Assembly (NCBI GenBank): GCA_902614375.1 | Contig: CACMKZ010000001.1 | Span: 1-64,000 of the forward strand | Direction of reading: 5' to 3' | Length of the DNA stretch: 64,000 nt | DNA from: an uncultured Alphaproteobacteria bacterium | GTDB lineage: Bacteria > Pseudomonadota > Alphaproteobacteria > HIMB59 > GCA-002718135 | Shown here: in pieces, positions 56,495 to 64,000 of the stretch | Layout of the letters: each line of letters starts with the position of its first letter | Numbering within the stretch: position 1 is the first letter of the stretch | Made by a program: the position numbers and the translations under genes | The notes under the pieces: model-generated | What the model saw: only the letters and a program-made list of their open reading frames with translations | Database searches by the model: none | Told to the model about the DNA's origin: nothing

Positions 56495-58380
56495 TGTGTG
56501 GAATTAATGGGATAATTTTTAAAACATCTAAAACAGATGTTTCAAAAATTCTTAAAATGAATGCGCTGCTAGATCATAGAGGGCCAGACGATAGTGGATT
56601 TATTAATCACAAAAATCTTTTACTTGGTCATACTAGGTTATCTATTATTGACACATCAAATCTTGGCTCTCAACCAATGTCTGTAGATGGAAGATATTGG
56701 ATTATTTATAATGGAGAAATTTATAATTATAAAACTTTAAGAGAAGAACTAATACTAAAGAAATATAAATTTTATTCAAATTCGGACACTGAGGTTGTAC
56801 TTAATGCATATAAAGAGTGGGGTGTAGACTCATTTCAAAAGTTTAATGGAGAATGGTCTTTTGCAATACTTGATAAAAAGAATAATGAGGTAATTATTTG
56901 TAGGGATGGTATTGGATACAAGCCTTGTTATATTTTTGAAAATAATAATTTTTTTGCATTCAGTTCTGAGATAAAAACATTTTATACATTAGAAAATACT
57001 ATAGAGTTTGATAATGATAATTTAGGTATAAGTTTTACTACACTGAATAATTGCTCTAAAACAATATTTAAAAATGTTAATCAACTTACCCAAGGAAGAT
57101 ATTTAAAAGTAAATTTAAATAACCTAGATAAAAAAATAGTGAGATGGGACTATCCACTTAAAAATCTACCAAAAATCAATTCAGGATTTAAAGAAAATGT
57201 TAACGATTTTTTTAATCTTCTCTATAAATCTACAAATTTAAGATTAAACAGCGATGTTAAGACTGGAACTTCACTAAGTGGTGGATTGGATTCCTCCTCT
57301 ATTTTCACATTAATGAATTTAATAGAGAAAAATGAAAAATTAGGTGAAAATGATTTAGATTTGAACCCAATTATAATGAATTATGAAGAGATGAAAACTA
57401 AAGAGGATGCGGTTCTATTATCAAAAAAATTTAAAAGAGATTACCAAATAGTTAATTTTAAAAAAATGACAGCTGATAACACAATGGATCTAGTTTCATC
57501 TCTTGAAGTAGTAGAAGAGTATTTTATTCAGTTTGAACTTTATAAAAGACAAAAAGAAAAAGGTATTAAAGTTAGTCTAGATGGTCATGGAGCTGATGAG
57601 TTTTTAGGGTATCCAAATTGGATACCGGAATTGTCCGTAGATATTTATAATAATATTGCTAATAATTTTAAAACAATAAATAAATTTGGCAACACTCAGA
57701 ATATTAATAAATTTAAAAGATTATTTGGATTGGGTGAGCAGGAGATTGCCCCAATATCTTTCAAAGCAACGCCAGACTTAAATTATGGCTTTAAAAGCTA
57801 TCTATATACGGGTAATTTTGATGGGGGTTATCAAATTATTAGTGACGATTTAGAAGATTTAGAAAACTTTTCTTATGAATTATGTTTTACTTATTTGATG
57901 TCTTATTGTGGTTGGTTTCAGTTTTTTTTAAGTAAGTGGGACAGAGCGTCAATGTCAAATTCAGTCGAGGTCAGAATGCCTTTTTTAGATAATGATGTAA
58001 GATTGTTTGGCTTAGCTTTAAGTGGATCTAATAAGTTAAAAAGAAGTTTTACAAAATCAGTATTAAGAGAAGCTTTTAAAGAATATTTTCCTAAGAGTAT
58101 GTATACGCAACAATTTAAACAAGGCCTAAAAATACAAAATATTGATTATGATGAAAAGACTATAAATTTGATTTCTGAAATAATTAATGAAACTGAATTT
58201 AGAGAAAGTAATATTTTCAATTTTAAGAATATCAATGATGATTTTATTAATAAACAAAATTTAGATAAAATATGGTTACTTTGTAAGTATTTCTTAATGA
58301 CAAAAGGTTTCAAAAATAGATATGAATCTATTGATATCGATTTGAAAGCTAAAGAGAAAAGTAATTTATTAAATTCTTAA
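56494..58380 (+). CDS. asnB: Asparagine synthase (glutamine-hydrolysing)
   Basis: Class B enzyme with a glutaminase domain and a synthetase domain. Cys2 of MCGINGIIFK is the nucleophile; RLSIIDTSNLGSQPM and YNGEIYNY are conserved, and the PP-loop SLSGGLDSSSIFTLM begins the C-terminal domain near residue 259. 628 aa. Some AsnB homologues in such loci amidate cell-surface sugars or make peptides rather than asparagine. Preceded by a kinase-like gene (1-nt overlap) and close to an asparaginase, so asparagine metabolism is a plausible theme. Confidence 0.9.
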   Translation: MCGINGIIFKTSKTDVSKILKMNALLDHRGPDDSGFINHKNLLLGHTRLSIIDTSNLGSQPMSVDGRYWIIYNGEIYNYKTLREELILKKYKFYSNSDTEVVLNAYKEWGVDSFQKFNGEWSFAILDKKNNEVIICRDGIGYKPCYIFENNNFFAFSSEIKTFYTLENTIEFDNDNLGISFTTLNNCSKTIFKNVNQLTQGRYLKVNLNNLDKKIVRWDYPLKNLPKINSGFKENVNDFFNLLYKSTNLRLNSDVKTGTSLSGGLDSSSIFTLMNLIEKNEKLGENDLDLNPIIMNYEEMKTKEDAVLLSKKFKRDYQIVNFKKMTADNTMDLVSSLEVVEEYFIQFELYKRQKEKGIKVSLDGHGADEFLGYPNWIPELSVDIYNNIANNFKTINKFGNTQNINKFKRLFGLGEQEIAPISFKATPDLNYGFKSYLYTGNFDGGYQIISDDLEDLENFSYELCFTYLMSYCGWFQFFLSKWDRASMSNSVEVRMPFLDNDVRLFGLALSGSNKLKRSFTKSVLREAFKEYFPKSMYTQQFKQGLKIQNIDYDEKTINLISEIINETEFRESNIFNFKNINDDFINKQNLDKIWLLCKYFLMTKGFKNRYESIDIDLKAKEKSNLLNS

Positions 58381-59429
58381 ACGCATGGGTTAGGATCTGA
58401 CAAATGAATATCTTCTATTTCTTTTAAAACCTCTTTTGATAAAGTAATTTCAATACTATCTATATTTTCTTTGAGCTGATCCATTGTTGTTGCCCCAATT
58501 ATATTACTAGTTACAAAAGGACGATCATTCACAAAAGCATTGGCAAATGTTGAGGGAGCTATTCCATGCTTATCGGCAAGGTTAACATATTTCTCAATTG
58601 CATTTTCTCCTCTTTTCGTATTATGTCTATCAAAGCGGTTAGCCCATAATGTAAATCTTGTATTAGGTGGATTTTTACCTCCTACATATTTTCCACTCAG
58701 TCTACCTCCTGCTAAAGGGGAGTAAGCTAACAAACCACAATTTTCTCTAATTGAAACTTCTGAGTTATGGATATCAAATACTCGGTTAACCAAACTATAG
58801 ACATTTTGAATAGACATCATACGTGGTAGATTTTTTTCTTTCGATAATTGAAGATATTTCATAACACCCCACGGTGTCTCGTTAGATAAACCTGCATATC
58901 TAATCTTACCTGCTTTAACAAGTTGGTCTAAATTATATAGAACCTCTTCAATGGTGGTCCAATCATTATCACTAGCATCGTATTCAAAATCTAAAATCCC
59001 AAATTTTGGAACTTTTCTTTCAGGCCAATGTAATTGGTATAGATCAATATAATCAGTCTTTAATCTTTTAAGACTTTCATCTATTGCAGCATTCATATTT
59101 TTTTTATCAAAACCAAGAGTTTTCGACCCTTCTCTAATCCATTCAAGACCATCAGATTTTGATGCTATTTTTGATGCTAGAATTATTTTATCTCTATTTT
59201 TCTTTTCTTGAAACCAATTACCAACTATCTCTTCGGTTTTACCATAAGTTTCTTTTCTAGGCATGACTGCATATAGTTCTGCAGTATCAAAAAAATTTAC
59301 ACCTCTTTCAAAAGCATAGTCCATTTGATCGAAACCATCTTGTTGACTGTTTTGTTCACCAAAAGTCATTGTACCTAAACAAATAACGCTTACATCAATA
59401 TCTGTATTGCCTAATTTTCTATATTTCAT
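58377..59429 (-). CDS. Aldo/keto reductase, copy 1
   Basis: NADPH-dependent oxidoreductase of the aldo/keto reductase superfamily (YajO/Tas-like). Catalytic residues are in the family motifs: FFDTAELYA (Asp/Tyr), ILASKIA (Lys) and DYIDLYQLHWPE (His). The C-terminal half is almost identical to the neighbouring copy at 59448-60497, while the first half has diverged. 350 aa. It converges with asnB (4-nt overlap) and follows copy 2 by 18 bp on the same strand. Substrate unknown. Confidence 0.92.
   Translation of the reverse strand: MKYRKLGNTDIDVSVICLGTMTFGEQNSQQDGFDQMDYAFERGVNFFDTAELYAVMPRKETYGKTEEIVGNWFQEKKNRDKIILASKIASKSDGLEWIREGSKTLGFDKKNMNAAIDESLKRLKTDYIDLYQLHWPERKVPKFGILDFEYDASDNDWTTIEEVLYNLDQLVKAGKIRYAGLSNETPWGVMKYLQLSKEKNLPRMMSIQNVYSLVNRVFDIHNSEVSIRENCGLLAYSPLAGGRLSGKYVGGKNPPNTRFTLWANRFDRHNTKRGENAIEKYVNLADKHGIAPSTFANAFVNDRPFVTSNIIGATTMDQLKENIDSIEITLSKEVLKEIEDIHLSDPNPCV
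58450..58820. repeat. 371-bp near-identical repeat, copy A
   Basis: Aligns without gaps to 59521-59891. I count 5 mismatches in 371 positions, four of them clustered in an 18-base span at about 58672-58688. It encodes the region from MSIQNVY to NIDSI of the aldo/keto reductases, differing in one amino acid. Outside the tract, the two genes differ much more at the DNA level. Confidence 0.93.
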
Positions 59430-59447
59430 TTTTTAATTTCATAATTA

Positions 59448-60497
59448 TTACACGCAAGGGTTAGGATCATAAAGATGAATATCTTCAATCTCTTTTAAAA
59501 TATCATCGGTTAAGGTTATATCAATACTATCTATATTTTCTTTGAGCTGATCCATTGTTGTTGCCCCAATTATATTACTAGTTACAAAAGGACGATCATT
59601 CACAAAAGCATTGGCAAATGTTGAGGGAGCTATTCCATGCTTATCGGCAAGGTTAACATATTTCTCAATTGCATTTTCTCCTCTCTTCGTATTATGTCTA
59701 TCAAAGCGGTTAGCCCATAATGTAAATCTTGTATTAGGTGGATTTTTACCGCCAATATATTTACCACTCAGTCTACCTCCTGCTAAAGGGGAGTAAGCTA
59801 ACAAACCACAATTTTCTCTAATTGAAACTTCTGAGTTATGGATATCAAATACTCGGTTAACCAAACTATAGACATTTTGAATAGACATCATTCTTGGAAG
59901 GTTTTTTTCCTCTGATAATTTCATATATTTCATTACACCCCATGGTGTTTCATTAGATACGCCTATGTGCCTTACTTTTCCCTGCTTAATTAAATCTTGA
60001 AGAGAAGATAAAACTTCTTCTAATTCAACCCATGAGTCTTTAGGATCATATTCAAAATCTAATTTTCCAAACTTTGGTACTTTTCTCTCTGGAGCATGAA
60101 GTTGGTATAGATCAATATAATCAGTCTTTAATCTTTTAAGACTACCGTCAATTGCGGCGTTAATATTTTTTTTATCAAAGATAAGATTTGGTCCTCCGTC
60201 TCTTATCCAGGTATTGCCTTCACTTTTAGCACAAATTTTAGTTGCTAAAATCACATCTTTTCTTTTATTATTTTGACCAAACCAATTACCGATAATTTCT
60301 TCTGTTTTGCCATACGTTTCAGCTCTAGTTGGTATAGAATAAACCTCAGCTGTATCAAAAAAATTCACTCCTCTTTCAAAAGCATAATCCATCTGCTCAA
60401 AGCCATCATGTTGATTGTTTTGTTCTCCCCAAGTCATAGTACCAAGACAAATGACGCTCACATCTAAATCTGTTGTTCCTAGTTTTCTATACTTCAT
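59448..60497 (-). CDS. Aldo/keto reductase, copy 2
   Basis: Paralogue of the preceding reductase, 349 aa, with the same layout: FFDTAEVYS, ILATKIC, DYIDLYQLHAPE. Residues 165-200 carry copy-specific changes, and the C-terminal part from MSIQNVY onward matches copy 1 nearly perfectly. It starts MKYRKLGTTDLDVSVICLG. Divergent from the BI-1 gene across 70 bp. Tandem duplication followed by local homogenisation fits. Possible substrate differences would come from the N-terminal half. Confidence 0.92.
   Translation of the reverse strand: MKYRKLGTTDLDVSVICLGTMTWGEQNNQHDGFEQMDYAFERGVNFFDTAEVYSIPTRAETYGKTEEIIGNWFGQNNKRKDVILATKICAKSEGNTWIRDGGPNLIFDKKNINAAIDGSLKRLKTDYIDLYQLHAPERKVPKFGKLDFEYDPKDSWVELEEVLSSLQDLIKQGKVRHIGVSNETPWGVMKYMKLSEEKNLPRMMSIQNVYSLVNRVFDIHNSEVSIRENCGLLAYSPLAGGRLSGKYIGGKNPPNTRFTLWANRFDRHNTKRGENAIEKYVNLADKHGIAPSTFANAFVNDRPFVTSNIIGATTMDQLKENIDSIDITLTDDILKEIEDIHLYDPNPCV
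59521..59891. repeat. 371-bp near-identical repeat, copy B
   Basis: Partner of 58450-58820, direct orientation, start-to-start distance 1071 bp. Recombination between the two copies would delete one gene and leave a chimeric reductase. Confidence 0.93.
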
Positions 60498-60522
60498 ACT
60501 ATTTTTACAAAATGCCTTGAAA

Positions 60523-60557
60523 TTGACGGATTTATAGCGATATTAGTAATAATTAAA
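60523..60557 (+). promoter_or_regulatory. Putative promoter and RBS of the BI-1 gene
   Basis: TTGACG at 60523-60528, 18-bp spacer, TAATAA at 60547-60552, then AAAAGGAG ending 6 nt before the ATG at 60568. The SD is convincing; the -10 box overlaps the leader closely, so the promoter call is tentative. Confidence 0.35.
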
Positions 60558-60567
60558 AGGAGAAATT

Positions 60568-61320
60568 ATGGCTTTAGACTTTAATCAACGATCATACTCT
60601 AAATCAGTGGATCAGGCGGCAATTGATGAAGGCTTGAGAGCGTATATGCTTAAAGTCTACAATTACATGACAATTGGCTTGTTACTTACTGGATTTATTG
60701 CTTACTTTTTCGGAAAAGCTTCAATAGTTACTAATGAAATGGGTCAGATAGTAGGAGTAACTCAAGTGGGTGCATTACTTTTTGGATCTCCACTAAAATG
60801 GGTTGTTATGCTAGCTCCATTAGGATTTGTATTTTATTTAAGCGCCAGAATCAATAGGATGTCAGTTTCGGCTGCACAGATAACCTTCTGGTTATTTGCA
60901 AGTATAATGGGCTTATCTCTTGCCTCAGTATTTATTGAATTTACTCAAACATCTATTGCTAGAGTATTTTTTATTACCGCAAGTACATTCGGCGCAATGA
61001 GCTTGTATGGATACACAACAAAAAGAGACTTAACAAAACTTGGTGGTTTCTTATTTATGGGACTAATTGGTATTATTATTGCAAGCGTTGTTAATATTTT
61101 TGTTGGCTCAACAGCATTGCAGTTCGCAATCTCGGTTATTGGTGTTCTGGTATTTGTTGGACTAACAGCATACGATACACAAAACATAAAAAATATGTAT
61201 TATGGTGGTGATAGTGAAGAAATAGGATCAAAAAAAGCATTGATGGGTGCATTAAAATTGTATTTGGACTTCATCAATCTATTCATTTTATTGCTACAAT
61301 TATTTGGTCAAAGAAGATAA
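60568..61320 (+). CDS. Bax inhibitor-1 (BI-1)/YccA family membrane protein
   Basis: Seven-helix membrane protein of the BI-1/TMBIM family, 250 aa; bacterial YetJ conducts Ca2+ in a pH-dependent way, and YccA modulates FtsH. The start SVDQAAIDEGLRAYMLKVYNYM is canonical, with FGAMSLYGYTTKRDLTKLGGFLFMGLIGI and the C-terminal DTQNIKNMYYGGD and LYLDFINLFILLLQL, carrying the conserved acidic residues of the pore. Strong SD. Followed by a perfect intrinsic terminator. Confidence 0.95.
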   Translation: MALDFNQRSYSKSVDQAAIDEGLRAYMLKVYNYMTIGLLLTGFIAYFFGKASIVTNEMGQIVGVTQVGALLFGSPLKWVVMLAPLGFVFYLSARINRMSVSAAQITFWLFASIMGLSLASVFIEFTQTSIARVFFITASTFGAMSLYGYTTKRDLTKLGGFLFMGLIGIIIASVVNIFVGSTALQFAISVIGVLVFVGLTAYDTQNIKNMYYGGDSEEIGSKKALMGALKLYLDFINLFILLLQLFGQRR

Positions 61321-61351
61321 TTCTTTTAAAACCCAAATATCTTTTTATTAT

Positions 61352-61380
61352 ACCCAGTCTTTTAAAGACTGGGTTTTTTT
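61352..61380 (+). terminator. Intrinsic terminator after the BI-1 gene
   Basis: acccagtctt-tta-aagactgggt, a perfect 10-bp stem with 3-nt loop, followed by six more Ts. The next gene's ATG (61381) begins right after the T-run. Confidence 0.94.
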
Positions 61381-63186
61381 ATGTCTAACTTAGAAAATAA
61401 ACTTAAAAAAATTGTTCATACTTTCAACAATATAAGCAAGGAAGTTGCTTTTAAAGATATAAAAAAATTATCAGAAAAATATAATAAAAATATTAGTGTT
61501 CAAAATGTTTTGTTTCAAATAGCGATGAAAATAGGTGACATAGACACATCAATTCATGCTCTAAAAAAAATTTTGTTTGTGGAAAAAAATAATACTACAT
61601 TACTTTCTCATTTATATAAATTACTTTTAGAAAAAGGTTTGCTTAATGAAGCGCTAGAAAAAATTAATAATATTCTTGAAATAGATTATAAAAATTATGA
61701 TGCTTTGCGAGACAAATCTTATATTTATTTTTTAAAGAATGATTATGTTGAGGCAAAGAAATGGATTGAAGATATTTCAAATTTAAAAGATAATGATTAC
61801 TTTGGATACAATATTAAAGGCTTAATATATCTTAAAAATAATTTTTTTGAAGAAGCAAAAAATATCTTTAATACAGCTATAAAGATAAACGATCGATATA
61901 TAGATAGCTATAATAATTTAGGAGCCTGTTTGCTTGAATTAGAAGAACTTGATGAAGCAAAAAAAGTATTTAATGCAGCTTATTATATAGATAAAAAAAA
62001 CGTATCAACTCTTATTAACTTAGCTAATGTTTTAAGTCTTCAAGATGATATTGTAAGAGCTATAGCACATTATAATGAAGCTTTGGATTTAGATCCAAAT
62101 AACCAAGAAATTCTTTCAAATTTAGCAATATGCTATTGTAGAGATAATAGAGAAGAAGAAGCAAAAATATTTTATGAGAAGGCTCTAAAAATTAATCCAT
62201 ATGATTACAAATTAATGTACGCTTATTGTGCGTTACAATTAAAATTAAATAAATTCGAAAAATCTTGGGAATTATTTGACTCAAGATTATTAATACAAAA
62301 AAATAAGGATAAGTTAAATAATTTTGATTTGGTTAAAAATAATTTATTTAACAATTTAAAAATTAATTCAAAAGACAAGTTACTTGTTTTGAGAGAACAA
62401 GGAATAGGGGATGAAATTTTATTTAGCTCCATATATTCAGAGCTTATAAATAAATTTGAGAATCTTAAAGTAGAAGCTGATAAAAGATTAGTATCTATTT
62501 TTAATCGATCATTTGTTAAAAAAATATTTGTTGAAGATGGGCATTATTCAAATAATTTGAACAAATATGATTTTGATAAAATAATATATGCGGGAAGTTT
62601 AATTAAATTTTTTAGAAAAAGTATAAATGATTTTGATTATGATCATTATTTAACTGCAAGAAAAGATATTATTTATAAATACAAAGAAAAACTAAAAAAC
62701 TACAAAGATAAAATTAAGGTAGGTATATCATGGAAAAGTCTAGTGAGTATTTACGGTAGTTTGAAATCACTATCAATTAGAGATTTTGAACCTTTATTTA
62801 CAGATGATAGAATAATTATTAATCTACAATATGGTGATATTGACTCAGACAAAAAATACATATTAAATCAAGGTAAATACTTGGAAGTCTTTAATGATCT
62901 AGATTTATATAATGATATTGAATCGTGTATGGGATTGTTAAAAAATTTAGATTTATTCATTACTGTAAGTAATGCAACTGCACACCTTGCTGGCGCATTA
63001 GGTGTACCAACTATACTCATCTGTCCAAGAAAATCGTCTACTTATTACTATTGGAATACGCAAAGTGGTTCTTCTGTTTGGTATAAGAATGTAAAAGTCT
63101 TAGGTGTAGATAAAACAATTAATCAAACTGTAGAATTGATAAATAATATTTTAAAGAAAAATAATGAATTTAAGTTTACAAATTAA
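61381..63186 (+). CDS. TPR protein with C-terminal glycosyltransferase-like domain
   Basis: 601 aa. Residues 1-310 are tandem tetratricopeptide repeats (for example NDRYIDSYNNLGACLLELEE, STLINLANVLSLQDDIVRAI, EILSNLAICYCRDNREEEAK). The rest is a GT-B-like domain related to GT9/GT41-linked TPR proteins: LLVLREQGIGDEILFSSIY, KIKVGISWKS, and the donor region NLDLFITVSNATAHLAGALGVPTILI. Protein glycosylation or envelope carbohydrate transfer is plausible. No SD is seen; the ATG abuts the terminator T-run. The next TPR gene overlaps its end by 23 nt. Confidence 0.85.
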   Translation: MSNLENKLKKIVHTFNNISKEVAFKDIKKLSEKYNKNISVQNVLFQIAMKIGDIDTSIHALKKILFVEKNNTTLLSHLYKLLLEKGLLNEALEKINNILEIDYKNYDALRDKSYIYFLKNDYVEAKKWIEDISNLKDNDYFGYNIKGLIYLKNNFFEEAKNIFNTAIKINDRYIDSYNNLGACLLELEELDEAKKVFNAAYYIDKKNVSTLINLANVLSLQDDIVRAIAHYNEALDLDPNNQEILSNLAICYCRDNREEEAKIFYEKALKINPYDYKLMYAYCALQLKLNKFEKSWELFDSRLLIQKNKDKLNNFDLVKNNLFNNLKINSKDKLLVLREQGIGDEILFSSIYSELINKFENLKVEADKRLVSIFNRSFVKKIFVEDGHYSNNLNKYDFDKIIYAGSLIKFFRKSINDFDYDHYLTARKDIIYKYKEKLKNYKDKIKVGISWKSLVSIYGSLKSLSIRDFEPLFTDDRIIINLQYGDIDSDKKYILNQGKYLEVFNDLDLYNDIESCMGLLKNLDLFITVSNATAHLAGALGVPTILICPRKSSTYYYWNTQSGSSVWYKNVKVLGVDKTINQTVELINNILKKNNEFKFTN

Positions 63187-64000
63187 TAAGCTTCTTAAAA
63201 ATTTTGAGTCAGGAAATAAATTTGAGATTTACAAAGAATTAGAAAAAATTTTTAAAAAAAATAAAGATAACAATCTACTTCGTTATAATTTAGCAGTAAT
63301 ACAACAAAAACTTAATTTACACACAGAAGCTAAGTCAAATTACAAATATTTAATTAAGATAGAAAAAAATCTTAAAGCAATGATTAATCTCTATAATATT
63401 TATTTTGTTGAAGAAAGTTATTATGAAGCATTAAATCTAATTGATAATATTTTAAATATACAACAAATTGAGAGCATACATAAAGATAAGGCGTTTGCTT
63501 GTTTAAAATTAAATAATATTAAAACTTGTAAAGAAATATGTTATCATTATTTGAGTAAAAATAGTAAAGATATAATTTGTCTTAACATTTTAGGTCAATG
63601 CTACTTTGCTGAAGCAAAACACAATGAAGCTATAAAAGTTTTCAATGATATTCTAACGGTTGATGCTAAAAATTTATCTGCACTAAATTCTTTAGGAAGA
63701 ATTTATCATGAAAAAAGAGATGCAGAAAAAGCTGAAAAGTTTTTTTTGGATGCATTAGAAATAAATGATTTATCTTACCACGTTATAAATAATATAGCAG
63801 GATTTTATAGGGAAGAAGGGAAAAGTTATGAAGCAATTAAGTATTATAAAAAAGCAATTTCACTAAACCCAAACAATTCATTCATTTATAATAATTTATC
63901 AAAAACTTATTTTGATTTAAATAATCATAAGGATGCACTAGCTAATAGCTTCAAAGCTTTAAAATTAAATCCAGATAATGGTGATATAAAAAAAACATTA
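63164..64000 (+). CDS. TPR protein, cut by the window edge
   Basis: Opens with MNLSLQINKLLKNFESG at ATG 63164 and stays open for 279 codons to the last base. TPR units are clear (AKHNEAIKVFNDILTVDAK, ALNSLGRIYHEKRDAEKAE, SYEAIKYYKKAISLNPNN, FIYNNLSKTYFDLNNHKDA). It resembles the preceding protein in style, so a C-terminal glycosyltransferase or sulfotransferase-type domain may follow outside the window; that cannot be seen here. Overlaps the preceding gene by 23 nt, implying coupled translation. Confidence 0.85.
   Translation, partial: MNLSLQINKLLKNFESGNKFEIYKELEKIFKKNKDNNLLRYNLAVIQQKLNLHTEAKSNYKYLIKIEKNLKAMINLYNIYFVEESYYEALNLIDNILNIQQIESIHKDKAFACLKLNNIKTCKEICYHYLSKNSKDIICLNILGQCYFAEAKHNEAIKVFNDILTVDAKNLSALNSLGRIYHEKRDAEKAEKFFLDALEINDLSYHVINNIAGFYREEGKSYEAIKYYKKAISLNPNNSFIYNNLSKTYFDLNNHKDALANSFKALKLNPDNGDIKKTL

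Overview
The window is AT-rich (roughly 30% GC by eye), densely packed chromosomal DNA from a streamlined alphaproteobacterium. Supporting signs are GcrA, a ChrR-type ECF sigma/anti-sigma pair, UDGb, the order ffh-rpsP-rimM-trmD-rplS facing dapF-mtaB-ftsY-yciB, acnA divergent from ccmABCDEFGH, and an sdhCDAB-mdh-sucCD cluster. Genes overlap by 1-23 nt or abut, and spacers are short. A marine SAR11-like, HIMB59 or AEGEAN-169 type organism fits best, but that placement is inference. I saw no rRNA, CRISPR array, prophage or insertion sequence.

Layout. 1-6323 (minus): TCA-cycle operon sdhC-sdhD-sdhA-sdhB-mdh-sucC-sucD, with sucD cut by the window edge. 6324-6652: the longest gene-free stretch, holding a candidate structured RNA. 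6653-10000 (minus): MFS transporter, a 46-aa small protein, zapE and an alpha/beta hydrolase, coupled by stop/start overlaps. 10007-12293: UDGb glycosylase, DUF924 protein, nucleoside hydrolase, tRNA-Arg(TCG). 12295-20153 (minus): long operon ffh-rpsP-rimM-trmD-rplS-leuC-leuD-leuB-asd, linking protein targeting and translation to leucine and aspartate-semialdehyde synthesis. 20351-23885 (plus): dapF, mtaB, ftsY, yciB. Then pgk (minus), gcrA, an MFS transporter and a 40-aa membrane peptide (plus), an M29 aminopeptidase (minus), dxs and panB (plus), a beta-carbonic anhydrase (minus) and dusA (plus).

32934-41716 (minus): acnA, a SUV3-like helicase, a TerB-like protein, fdxA, carD, a degenerate metallophosphoesterase, rpoH and a PagL-like lipid A deacylase. 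42013-42189: a 58-aa lysine-rich histone-like protein with a strong ribosome binding site, upstream palindromes and a run of 3' hairpins. 42319-47647: cytochrome c maturation genes ccmA to ccmH, including a 34-aa ccmD. Then an amino-acid-type ABC binding protein, a methyltransferase, a YggT protein, folD, a GT9-like protein, argG and an IalB protein.

53013-64000: ECF sigma with a ChrR-like anti-sigma that has lost its zinc motif, asparaginase, DUF3429 protein, fructosamine-kinase family protein, asparagine synthase, two tandem aldo/keto reductases with a nearly identical 371-bp tract, a BI-1 family protein, and two TPR proteins (the last cut by the window edge).

Most of the window is core metabolism. 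The points most worth follow-up are the zinc-less ChrR protein, the phosphoesterase lacking its metal ligands inside the carD/rpoH cluster, the shared Ala/Glu/Lys/Pro tails on ribosomal proteins S16 and L19, the lysine-rich protein with its leader, the structured RNA candidate, and the gene-conversion-like reductase pair. I did not find a clearly new multi-gene system.
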